From Bacteroidota bacterium (GTDB taxonomy: Bacteria; Bacteroidota; Bacteroidia; Bacteroidales; JAGNHN01), in assembly GCA_022710185.1 (NCBI GenBank), contig JAKLHK010000024.1, positions 1-48,689 of the forward strand: a stretch of DNA of 48,689 nucleotides, read 5' to 3'. Within the stretch, counting starts at the first letter, position 1, and the number at the start of each line of letters is the position of its first letter. The notes beneath the pieces were generated by a model that saw nothing but the letters and a program-made list of their open reading frames with translations, was not told the origin of the DNA and searched no databases. Positions 20,581-29,000 of the stretch are shown in pieces. The position numbers were made by a program, and so were the translations under genes.

Positions 20581-21408
20581 ATGATATCGATATACGATAA
20601 GGTATCCGCGCGCGCCAGCAAGCAGACGACCCTGGCCTATTCCACTTCCTTCTCTATGGGGATCAAAGTGTTCCATCGCCGTTTTCATGAGCCCATATAC
20701 AATGTTTACGGCTTCGTGAGGCTGGCGGACGAGATCGTCGATACCTTCCACGAGTTCGACAAGGCTGCAATGATGGCCCGATTCAGGGAGGATACCGAGA
20801 TGGCCATCCGCGACGGCATCAGCGTGAACCCAATCCTGCATAGTTTTCAACGGACGGTTCGTGCCTACAGCATCGAATGGGAGTTGGTCGACACCTTCCT
20901 TAAGAGCATGGAAATGGACCTCGAAGAGCGAATCTACGATGTGCAGACCTATAAACAGTATATCCTGGGCTCGGCGGAGGTGGTGGGCCTGATGTGCCTC
21001 AGGGTATTCCTGGAAGGGGATGAGGCCCGGTACCAAGAGCTGAAACCCTATGCCATGAGCCTGGGCTCCGCCTTCCAGAAGGTCAATTTCCTTCGCGATA
21101 TCCAGGCGGATTTTATGAAGTTGGGACGTTCCTACTTCCCGGGGGTAAGGCCTGAGACTTTTTCCATGGAAGAAAAGCTCAGAATAGAACAGGAGATAGG
21201 GGAGGAGTTCGCATACGCCGCAACCGGTATCCGCCGCCTTCCCCGGGCTGTACGCATGGGGGTCCACCTGGCCTTTGCCTATTATGTGGCCCTCTACCGG
21301 AAGATTCAGCGAAAGTCGCCCGGGGAGATCATGAGCCGGAGGGTCAGGATACCCAATCCCGTGAAGTACCTTATCCTGCTCAAATCGTATTTTAGCCGAA
21401 AAATATAG
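20581..21408 (+). CDS. crtB: Phytoene synthase
   Basis: A 275-residue squalene/phytoene synthase that joins two geranylgeranyl diphosphates head to head. Both aspartate-rich sites are present: D50-D54 in RLADEIVDTF and R172-D177 in NFLRDIQADF. GRSYFP after the second site and the C-terminal AYYVALYRKIQ are family features. The start is one base after the crtI stop, so the two are translated together. The length is normal. Confidence 0.95.
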   Translation: MISIYDKVSARASKQTTLAYSTSFSMGIKVFHRRFHEPIYNVYGFVRLADEIVDTFHEFDKAAMMARFREDTEMAIRDGISVNPILHSFQRTVRAYSIEWELVDTFLKSMEMDLEERIYDVQTYKQYILGSAEVVGLMCLRVFLEGDEARYQELKPYAMSLGSAFQKVNFLRDIQADFMKLGRSYFPGVRPETFSMEEKLRIEQEIGEEFAYAATGIRRLPRAVRMGVHLAFAYYVALYRKIQRKSPGEIMSRRVRIPNPVKYLILLKSYFSRKI

Positions 21409-21414
21409 CGAAGC

Positions 21415-21942
21415 ATGGAAGAAGTCGTCCTGGTTGACCGTAACGATGCGCCCCTGGGTACCATGGAGAAAATGGAAGCCCACCTGCGCGGGGAACTTCA
21501 CCGCGCGTTCTCTGTATTTGTCTTCAACAGTAAAGGGGAAACCATGCTGCAGCGGCGTGCTGCGGGAAAATACCATTCCCCAGGCCTGTGGACCAACACC
21601 TGCTGCAGCCACCCCCGCCCGGGTGAATCCCCGATCGAAGCCGCAATGCGCCGGATGCCCGAAGAAATGGGCTTCAGCGTGCCCCTGCAGCCGGTATTCA
21701 CCTTCATTTACAAGGCCGAGGTGGGGCAGGGGCTCACCGAGCATGAGTTCGACCATGTTATGATCGGTTCCTTCGAAGGAGAGCCCCTTCTGAACCCTGA
21801 AGAGGCCGACGAATGGAAATGGATGCACCCCGACGCCATTGCCCTCGACATGGAACAGCACCCGGAAAACTATACGGTTTGGTTCCGGATCGCCCTGCCG
21901 GAGCTCAGAAAGTACCTGGCAACTCAGAAAATCAATCCCTAA
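21415..21942 (+). CDS. idi: Isopentenyl-diphosphate delta-isomerase (type I)
   Basis: A 175-residue Nudix-fold enzyme that interconverts isopentenyl and dimethylallyl diphosphate, supplying precursors for the carotenoid genes beside it. H29 lies in LHRAFSVFVF, the catalytic Cys64 in NTCCSHP, the Nudix-like helix at 70-86 (GESPIEAAMRRMPEEMG) and the catalytic Glu111 in EHEFDHV. It lies six bases after crtB. Placing idi in the carotenoid operon ties precursor supply to pigment synthesis. Confidence 0.95.
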   Translation: MEEVVLVDRNDAPLGTMEKMEAHLRGELHRAFSVFVFNSKGETMLQRRAAGKYHSPGLWTNTCCSHPRPGESPIEAAMRRMPEEMGFSVPLQPVFTFIYKAEVGQGLTEHEFDHVMIGSFEGEPLLNPEEADEWKWMHPDAIALDMEQHPENYTVWFRIALPELRKYLATQKINP

Positions 21943-21955
21943 ATACTATAGACCT

Positions 21956-22417
21956 ATGGCATGGTATTTCGCATTGGCCCTTGTCCTCGCAGCCTTCCTT
22001 TTCATGGAGTTTGTGGCCTGGTTTACCCATAAGTACGTAATGCATGGTTTCATGTGGTATTTTCACAAAGACCACCACATTCGTGATGGCCGCAAGGTGG
22101 AACGCAATGACTTCTTTGCGGTGATCTTTGCTGTGCCCAGCATCGTGCTGATATACTTCGGCTACCCTGCGGCCGACTACCGGCTTTGGTTAGGGATAGG
22201 GATCGCCCTTTACGGTCTTGCCTATTTTCTCTTCCATGATGTCATGGTTCATCAGCGGCTTAAACTCCCGGTACACGGCAGGAACCGATACTGGCAGGCA
22301 ACAATCCGGGCGCATATGGACCACCATAAACCCAATGTGCACAGCAACTATGGCTTCCTGGTGGCACCCTTCAGGTACTACCGCGAGGCGTTCGGAAAAA
22401 CGGCCAAGGATATCTGA
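21956..22417 (+). CDS. crtZ: Beta-carotene hydroxylase (CrtZ type)
   Basis: A 153-residue membrane di-iron hydroxylase of the fatty-acid hydroxylase fold that adds 3-hydroxyl groups to beta-ionone rings to make zeaxanthin. All histidine clusters are present: HKYVMH at 25-30, HKDHH at 37-41, HDVMVH at 94-99 and HMDHH at 120-124. Hydrophobic segments cover about 2-22 and 53-95. The ATG at 21956 lies 13 bases after idi. Its last codons and stop (GAT ATC TGA) are the first unit of a GATATCT repeat. Its substrate needs a lycopene cyclase, which is not in this cluster. Confidence 0.93.
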   Translation: MAWYFALALVLAAFLFMEFVAWFTHKYVMHGFMWYFHKDHHIRDGRKVERNDFFAVIFAVPSIVLIYFGYPAADYRLWLGIGIALYGLAYFLFHDVMVHQRLKLPVHGRNRYWQATIRAHMDHHKPNVHSNYGFLVAPFRYYREAFGKTAKDI

Positions 22418-22485
22418 TATCTGATATCTGATATCTGATATCTGATATCTGAAGTGAGATATGTGATATCAGGCATTTGATTTAC
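22409..22485 (+). repeat. GATATCT heptad repeat at the end of crtZ
   Basis: Six copies of GATATCT run from the last codons of crtZ, then decayed words GAAGTGA, GATATGT, GATATCA, GGCATTT and GATTTAC keep the seven-base spacing. The crtZ stop codon TGA is part of the array. The unit is the same as at 15040 and 25789. Confidence 0.9.
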
Positions 22486-22511
22486 AGTCATTTGTCGGGT
22501 AATTACAACCG

Positions 22512-23819
22512 CTATAGTTGATCCGGGCGGTGGCTTTGTTCCGCCGGCAGATCATCTTTACTGCTTAGGGCGATGGAGCGCATATCAACCCCTGTCGGGT
22601 TCTGGAACACCCTGAGGCCGAAATGCCCGATGCTGGCCAGCACGTGGTCGAAGACATCCGCCTGTATGCGCTCGTAACTTTCCCATTCCTTCACTTTGCT
22701 GAAGACATAGATCTCCATGGGGATGCCGTTCTCCTGGGATTCCAGATGGCGCACGACAAAGGTCATATTCTGATGGATGTGGGGATTGTTCCTCAGGTAG
22801 TTCTCCAGATAGGCCCTGAAGACCCCCAGGTTGGTCTGGCGCCTGCCATTGACCACTACGCTCTGGTCAATCCCCAGGCTGTTGTTGTAGTCCTTGAGCT
22901 CCTGCTCTTTGCGGTCGATATAGTCCCTGATCAGATGGATCCTGCGGAATTCGTTCAACATCTCTTCGGTGCAGAACATCACACTGTTCATGTCTATACG
23001 TACTGAACGCTTGATCCTGCGTCCTTCGCTTTCCTCCATACCCCTCCAGTTCTGGAATGAGTTGGAAACCAGGGCATATGTAGGTATGGTAGAAATGGTC
23101 TTGTCCCAATTCTGTACCTTCACCGTGGTGAGTCCGATGTCGGTAACGGTGCCATCCGCTCCAAACGAAGGCATGGTAATCCAGTCGCCGGGCCGCACCA
23201 TGTCGTTGGCACTGAGCTGGATACTGCCTACCAGTCCCAGGATGGTGTCTTTGAAGATCAGCAGCAGCACTGCTGCAAAGGCTCCCAGCCCGGTGATGAG
23301 CAGGATGGGGGATTTGCCGATGAGGATGGCGATGATGAGTATGACGATGATGAAGTAGGCAATGATGCGGGCTACCTGCACATAGCCTTTAATGCTCTTG
23401 ACTTTCGATATCTCGTAGTTCTGATAGATGTCCAGTATGGCGGTCAGGAAGGAGTTGATCACCATGAGAAGGATGGCCAGCATGAAAATGCCCATACCCG
23501 ACTGGGTGATCTTCAGCCATACCGGATAATTCTCCAGGGCGGCCGGGGCCACCATATAGACCACCAGGGCGGGGACGAGGTGACTGAGCTTGTTGAACAC
23601 CTTACGCTCGAGCAGTACGTCATCCCAGAAGGTTTTTGTCTTGCGCGTAATGATCTTCAGCACCCTCAGGATGATGTTCCTGGCCAGCAGGTCGACCAGC
23701 CATCCGATAAACAGTATGCCCAGGATGAGCACAACGAAACGGAGCACGCCGGAGATCTCGGGGCTGAATCCGGTGCGCTGCAACCATTCATTGAGGTAGA
23801 TCAGGACCTTGGCTTCCAT
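22512..23819 (-). CDS. MscS-type mechanosensitive ion channel (YbdG/MscM-like)
   Basis: A 435-residue membrane protein. About five hydrophobic segments occupy residues 15-200 (VLRFVVLILGILFIGWLVDLL, LVPALVVYMVAPAAL, MGIFMLAILLMVINSFL, YFIIVILIIAILIG, SPILLITGLGAFAAVLLLIF). Then follows the MscS core with the pore-lining GAFAAVLLLIFKDTILGLVGSIQL and the beta domain MVRPGDWITMPSFGADGTVTDIGLTTVKVQNWDKT. A long C-terminal cytosolic domain as in YbdG follows. It protects cells against osmotic downshock. The ATG at 23819 is chosen because the -7 box at 23841-23848 covers the upstream in-frame TTG. Confidence 0.93.
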   Translation of the reverse strand: MEAKVLIYLNEWLQRTGFSPEISGVLRFVVLILGILFIGWLVDLLARNIILRVLKIITRKTKTFWDDVLLERKVFNKLSHLVPALVVYMVAPAALENYPVWLKITQSGMGIFMLAILLMVINSFLTAILDIYQNYEISKVKSIKGYVQVARIIAYFIIVILIIAILIGKSPILLITGLGAFAAVLLLIFKDTILGLVGSIQLSANDMVRPGDWITMPSFGADGTVTDIGLTTVKVQNWDKTISTIPTYALVSNSFQNWRGMEESEGRRIKRSVRIDMNSVMFCTEEMLNEFRRIHLIRDYIDRKEQELKDYNNSLGIDQSVVVNGRRQTNLGVFRAYLENYLRNNPHIHQNMTFVVRHLESQENGIPMEIYVFSKVKEWESYERIQADVFDHVLASIGHFGLRVFQNPTGVDMRSIALSSKDDLPAEQSHRPDQL

Positions 23820-23840
23820 ACGCGGTGGATTTTTCGGAGA

Positions 23841-23871
23841 CAAAGGTACCCGATTGCCCCCGGAAATTCAA
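23841..23871 (-). promoter_or_regulatory. Promoter of the MscS-type gene
   Basis: The minus strand has TTG (complement of 23869-23871), 20 bases, then TACCTTTG (complement of 23841-23848), a full consensus match. The -33 element overlaps the stop codon of the upstream gene. Transcription would start near 23834, leaving about 15 bases before the ATG. Confidence 0.7.
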
Positions 23872-24920
23872 TGCTCCCTGCCGTAGTAGTGCAGATCGAC
23901 AAATACGGGAAGGTGGTCGCTGAAGCCTCCCTGATAGGCGTTCCCTGCGAAGCTGCGGAAAGGACGGTGTCCGGTCTGGTTGGTTTCCTCCTGAAGAAGG
24001 TAGGGGGCCGAAAGGATACTGACCGGTCCTGCTTCCCAGGCCTTCCGGTCGCGCAGTAAGGGCGAGACCAGGATCTGATCGAGGATGCCCCAGTGGCCGG
24101 CATGCTTGTGCGTGCCCCCTGGCTGCCCCATCAACGGCAGCATGAGGTTGAGCAGTGAGCCGTCGGCGATCAGCCACTGCAGGCTGGTGTCGCTCGGGCC
24201 ATCGTTGAAGTCGCCCATGGCCAGGATCAGCGCGCCGGGATCCTCGCCCTTCAGACTATCGATGGCCCCGCGCAGGCATTCCGCCGCCGCCAGACGAAGG
24301 GGCGCCGTGCGTTGTTCCCCTCCGAAACGGGAAGGCCAATGGTTGATGAACACATGCAGGACCTGTCCGTCAGGAAGGCGGAACCCTGCCTGAAGGATGT
24401 CCCTGGAACGGCTGCCTGAAGAAGGAAATGTAATCCGTATTGGCCGGGCACTGACCGGCTGCAGCCGGGAGGGCCGGTAGATCAGGCCCACATCGATGCC
24501 GCGGGGATCGGCCGATTCGAAGTGAATGAGCTCATACCCCTGGTTGCGTAAAGGGCTGTATCGAAGGAGGTCCTCCAGGACACCCCGTTTCTCCAGCTCG
24601 CATAAGCCCGCCAGATCAGGCAGGCGACCCTGGCCGCAATGCAATAATACCCTGGCCAGGTTAAGAAGCTTGCGGCGGTAGAGAAAGAAGCTCCAGGCCC
24701 TTTCCCCCGCGGGGGTGAAGGCCGCATCGTCGTAACCGGGGTCGTCGAGGGTATCGAAAAGGTTTTCGGCATTGTAGAAAACAAACCTCAGTGCCGCGGA
24801 TTCTTCCAGGGTTCCTCCGGCTGTCTGGGCGGAGAGGTTCACACCTTGCAGGATCAGGAACAGGATGAAGGAAAGCAATATGGCTGTTCGGGCCGGCTTC
24901 TTGCAGCTTAATGTCATCAT
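23868..24920 (-). CDS. Secreted endonuclease/exonuclease/phosphatase-family protein
   Basis: A 350-residue protein with an N-terminal signal peptide (residues about 10-32, TAILLSFILFLILQGVNLSAQ) and an EEP-fold catalytic domain. Recognisable motifs are FYNAENLFDTLDDP, CELEKRGVLEDLL, NHWPSRFGG, MGDFNDGPSD and GFSDHLPVFVDLHY, which carry the metal-binding Asn/Glu, the GDFN pair and the terminal Asp-His. This subfamily is common in Bacteroidota and its natural substrate is not known; nucleic acid or phosphoesters are possible. ATG codons at 24920 and 24917 are the best starts. The gene runs in the same direction as the MscS-type gene, whose promoter begins inside its end. Confidence 0.85.
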   Translation of the reverse strand: MMTLSCKKPARTAILLSFILFLILQGVNLSAQTAGGTLEESAALRFVFYNAENLFDTLDDPGYDDAAFTPAGERAWSFFLYRRKLLNLARVLLHCGQGRLPDLAGLCELEKRGVLEDLLRYSPLRNQGYELIHFESADPRGIDVGLIYRPSRLQPVSARPIRITFPSSGSRSRDILQAGFRLPDGQVLHVFINHWPSRFGGEQRTAPLRLAAAECLRGAIDSLKGEDPGALILAMGDFNDGPSDTSLQWLIADGSLLNLMLPLMGQPGGTHKHAGHWGILDQILVSPLLRDRKAWEAGPVSILSAPYLLQEETNQTGHRPFRSFAGNAYQGGFSDHLPVFVDLHYYGREH

Positions 24921-24986
24921 AAGGATCAAGGTTTGATCAATTAGACGGAATTGGGCCTCAGGACGGACATTTTAATGGAAAAAATC

Positions 24987-25024
24987 TTTGCACCTCCCTC
25001 GCATCGCCGAAAGTGACATCTTTG
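24987..25024 (+). promoter_or_regulatory. Possible promoter of the nitroreductase gene
   Basis: Two TTTG words occur, at 24987-24990 (in AATCTTTG) and 25021-25024 (in CATCTTTG), either of which could be a -7 box with one mismatch. The distance of 26 bases between -33-like TTTG and CATCTTTG is longer than usual, so the call is weak. It favours the ATG at 25046 over upstream in-frame codons. Confidence 0.3.
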
Positions 25025-25045
25025 TCCTTAGAACAAGGCCATATC

Positions 25046-25804
25046 ATGGATACACTGCACACCCTGCTGAATCATCGTACCATCCGGAATTATCTGCCCG
25101 ATCCTGTACCCTCAGCCGTCCTCGACGATATCCTGAACGCGGCCTCACGGGCCTCGACGACGGGGAATATGCAGGTATACAGCATTATTGTAACCCGGGA
25201 TCCCGCCCTCAAGGAAGCGCTATACCCATTGCATTTCAGGCAGGAAATGGTCCGTCAGGCCCCGCTGTTGCTCACCTTCTGCGCCGACTTCAACCGCTTC
25301 AACCAGTGGTGCCTGCAGCGGCAGGCTGAACCGGGCTACGGCAACTTCCTGTCCTTCTTTACCGCATCAATCGATGCCTTGCTGGCATCGCAGAACGCCG
25401 CCGTCGCGGCAGAGGCCCATGGCCTGGGCATCTGCTATCTCGGCACCACTACCTATATGGCCGCCGAGATTGCCTCCACCCTGAACTGCCCTGCAGGGGT
25501 GGTACCGGTGACCACACTGGTGGTCGGTTATCCTGCCGGGGATCCTGGACTGACTGACCGCCTTCCCCTGGAGGCCGTCGTCCATCAGGAAACCTATCGC
25601 GACTATACTCCTGAAGATATCGACCGCCTGTATGCGGCCAGGGAATCCCTCCCTCTTACCCTCAAGCTGCTGGAGGAGAACCAATTGGACACCCTCGCTC
25701 AGGTGTTCACCCAGAAGCGCTATACCCGCAGGGACAACGAGGCCTTCAGTAAGAAACTGATGGATTTCATTCAGAGACAGGGGTTTGGGATATCTGACAT
25801 CTGA
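25046..25804 (+). CDS. Nitroreductase-family flavoprotein (NfsA/FRP-like)
   Basis: A 252-residue FMN-dependent oxidoreductase. The FMN-binding start HRTIRNYLPDPVPSAVLDDI with RASTTGNMQ at 7-45, the AAVAAEAHGLGICYLGTTTY segment near 120-140 and VPVTTLVVGYPAGDP near 156-170 are typical of the NfsA/flavin reductase branch. The C-terminal part about 195-252 carries a charged helix with KRYTRRDNEAFSKKLM, usual in this branch. It is cytosolic and uses NAD(P)H; the electron acceptor cannot be predicted. The last codons and stop come from the GATATCT repeat that follows. Confidence 0.9.
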   Translation: MDTLHTLLNHRTIRNYLPDPVPSAVLDDILNAASRASTTGNMQVYSIIVTRDPALKEALYPLHFRQEMVRQAPLLLTFCADFNRFNQWCLQRQAEPGYGNFLSFFTASIDALLASQNAAVAAEAHGLGICYLGTTTYMAAEIASTLNCPAGVVPVTTLVVGYPAGDPGLTDRLPLEAVVHQETYRDYTPEDIDRLYAARESLPLTLKLLEENQLDTLAQVFTQKRYTRRDNEAFSKKLMDFIQRQGFGISDI

Positions 25805-25865
25805 TATCTGATATCTGATATCTGATTGTTGTTTTTTGATTTGGGGAGGCGGTTGATTGTTGATC
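25789..25865 (+). repeat. GATATCT heptad repeat at the end of the nitroreductase gene
   Basis: GATATCT, GACATCT and three more GATATCT units run over the stop codon, followed by decayed words GATTGTT, GTTTTTT, GATTTGG, GGAGGCG, GTTGATT and GTTGATC in the same register. The rest of the spacer to 26003 holds only the promoter of the next gene. Confidence 0.9.
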
Positions 25866-25975
25866 CATACATCTTTAATTAAAGGGGTAGTGTCTGAACA
25901 GTGATGCAAGCTTACCTTCTTCCACAGGGGATGGGTGGCAGGAGTTGTGGCTGTTCCGGAAAGCAGCATTTTCGT

Positions 25976-25983
25976 ATATTTGT
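25976..25983 (+). promoter_or_regulatory. -7 box of the SprB-like gene
   Basis: TATATTTG is a perfect TAnnTTTG box, with transcription expected near 25990 and about 14 bases to the ATG at 26004. A TTG at the normal -33 distance is not obvious; one lies somewhat further upstream near 25945. Confidence 0.6.
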
Positions 25984-26003
25984 ATTAATATGATTTAGAT
26001 GTG

Positions 26004-29000
26004 ATGTGGCGGGGTGCCCGTGTTCTTTTTCTATTCCTGCTCCTCCTGTCAGGATCTGCATCGGGGGCTTCCCTGGTCCATGCCCATGCCGGCTCCGGCA
26101 AGTCCCTGACCTTTATTCCCAATCAGGGGCAATGGGATGCCCGGGTACTGTACCGGGTAGAGCATCCCTCGGCCACCGTGTTCATCGAAAGGGGAAGTCT
26201 GCTGATCGTCCTTAGTGACCCTGACCAGATGGATGCCCTATTCGGGTTCAAGTATAAGGGAATGTCGGCGGCCCAGCCCCGGCCGGAGGATTTTCTCATT
26301 GACCACTTTGCGCTTCGTATCCGTTTCGACGGCTGCAATCCGGCACATAAGGCCGAGGGGATAGGTGAGCTCCCCCATTACTTCAATTTCTTCTCCGGGG
26401 CAGAAGATTTCCGGTGGAAGGGGGGAGTGCCCGGCTTTGGGGCAGTCCGCCTGAGTGGCTTGTACCCTGGGGTCGACCTGGTGGTGGAAGGGGAAGGAGG
26501 GGTGCTGAAGTATTCCTTCGTGCTGTCACCAGGAGCAGATCCCGGCATCATTCGTCTTTCAACTGAGCCCGGCCTGAGACTGGACCGTGAGTCTTCCGGG
26601 AGGCTGAAGATACCCACCCCTTTCGGGCCCTTGTTCGAAGAGGCCCCCAGGGCCTGGACGCAGGGCAGTGAAGGCCTGCGTCCTGTGGAATGCCGTTGGG
26701 TCACCGAAAAGGGGACGGCCGGGTTCCGTCTGCGCGGTGCCTGGTCCTCCACCGATACCCTGGTCATTGATCCGGTGCTCTCTTTTGCTTCCTATTCCGG
26801 TTCCACCGCAGACAACTGGGGCTACACTGCCACCTACGACGACCAGGGATATTTGTATACCGGCGGAGTAGCCTTCAGTGCCGGCTTTCCCGTGACCACC
26901 GGGGCTTACCAGCTCAACTTTGCCAGCGGGGCCTGTGATATTGCCCTCAGCAAGTACGACACCAGTGGAGGTTTTCTTATCTATTCCACTTACCTGGGCG
27001 GTTCTGGCACCGAAGTGCCGAGCAGTCTGGTGGTCAACCACAGCAACGAACTGGTATTGCTGGGAACAACAGGCTCGTCCAATTTCCCGGTGACGGCCCA
27101 GGCCTACGATATCACCTTCAACGGGGGCACACCCTATACGCTTACCAGTATCCTGGGCTTCCCCAATGGGGCGGACATTATCCTGGCCCGCTTCAGTCCC
27201 GATGGAACCAGCCTGCTGTCGTCCACCTATTTTGGAGGTTCAGGCAACGAGGGCCTCAATATGTATACACCGCTCCGAAAGAACTATGCCGACGACGTCA
27301 GGGGGGAAGTGATCGTAGATGAACAGGACAATATCCTGGTGGTCTCCTCTACCTCTTCCTCCAACCTTCCGGTTTCAGCCGGAGCCTTCCAGACAGTCCA
27401 CGGGGGCGACCTGGATGCCTTCTCGGCCTCATTCAGTCGTGACATGGCCGTCAGGATATGGGCCAGCTATGCCGGGGGCAGCGGCAAGGATGCCGGGTAC
27501 AGCATCACCCGGGGGACTTTGGGCCAGCTCTACCTGGCCGGCGGCACCACCTCATCCAACCTGCCGTGCGCCTCAGGCTTTCAGCCCGCCTACGGCGGCG
27601 GGTCCGCCGATGGCTTCGTTTACCGCATCTCCCCGGATGGCCAGGTGCTACAGGCGGCATCCTATCTGGGCTCTTCAGTGTATGACCAATCCTACTTCGT
27701 GGAAACGGATGCCCAGGATCAGGTGTTCCTGCTCGGGCAGACCGAAGCCAGCGGAACTACCTACATCCATAATGTCAGCTGGGCGCAGAACGGAGGGGGG
27801 CAGTTCATTACGGCCCTCACCCCCGACCTGGCTTCCAGGTTATGGTCAACCGCTTTTGGAACCGGAGGCGGTGGCCCGGATATCTCCCCCACGGCCTTCA
27901 TGGTTGACGTATGCGGTAACCTCTACCTCAGTGGATGGGGCGGTCCATCCCTCAACGGATTCGGCGGGACAGCAGGACTTCCCCTTTCGGCCAATGCCCT
28001 GTATGCCACCACAGATGATAATGACTATTATTTGCTGGTGCTCGATAAGGACGTGACCCAACCGGTCTTTGCCTCCTTTTATGGAGGGAGCAGCGACGAG
28101 CATGTGGACGGGGGCACCAGCCGTTTCGACCGCCGGGGCATCATTTATCAGGCCGTATGTGCCGGCTGCGGGGGCAGCGACGATTTTCCCACTACAACCG
28201 GGGCCTGGTCGAACCTTAACGGAAGTGCCAACTGTAACAATGCCGTCATAAAGCTCGATTTTAACCTTCCCCTCGTCATCGGGGGCATGGACCCCCTGGC
28301 TTCCGGTTGCGTACCCTATTCCATTCAGTTTCAAAACCTCTCCACAGGCGTGGCAGGTTCGACTCTCACCAGTCATTGGGACTTCGGCGACGGGGGGACA
28401 TCGAACGCATTCAATCCCACACATACTTACACCACCGGCGGGGTGTACGAGGTCAGGCTGGTGGTTGGTGATACTGCCGCTTGCAACACCACCGACACAG
28501 TCAGCCGTTTTGTGGTGGTGCTGTCGGGCACCACGGATACCCTGCCGGAGGAACACGTTTGCCTGGGCAACCTGGGGCAAATCGGCTTGCCCCCTTCTCC
28601 TGATCCCAGCGTAACCTATGCCTGGCAGCCTGTCATTGGACTGAGCGATGCCACCGTGCCCAATCCGGTGGTCAGCAGCAACCAGTCCCGCTGGTACCGC
28701 CTGATCGTAGACAATGGTTTGTGCACCGATACCCTGCACCAGTTTTTTAATGTGCACACCGTGACCCTTGACCTGGGACCGGATACCAGCATATGCCGAG
28801 ATACCGTGGTGCTGAAGGCCTCTGTGAACAAGCCGGGGATGAGCTTTCACTGGTCGTCAAAACCAGACTTCTCCGATATGCTCAATACCAGTGCTTATGC
28901 TGACTCACTGGTGCTGCAGGTGAATTCACCCCGCTTCGTATATCTGAGGGTATCCGATGGTTACTGTGAAGCCAGCGATGCGATTTTTATCGATTTCCAG

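Noticed and set aside
20530..21861. A 443-codon minus-strand frame over crtB and idi
   Set aside because: It is a shadow of two genes with intact catalytic motifs in a compact operon.
22409..22485. CRISPR remnant or transposon end
   Set aside because: The unit is seven bases with no spacers, no terminal inverted repeats and no transposase gene nearby.
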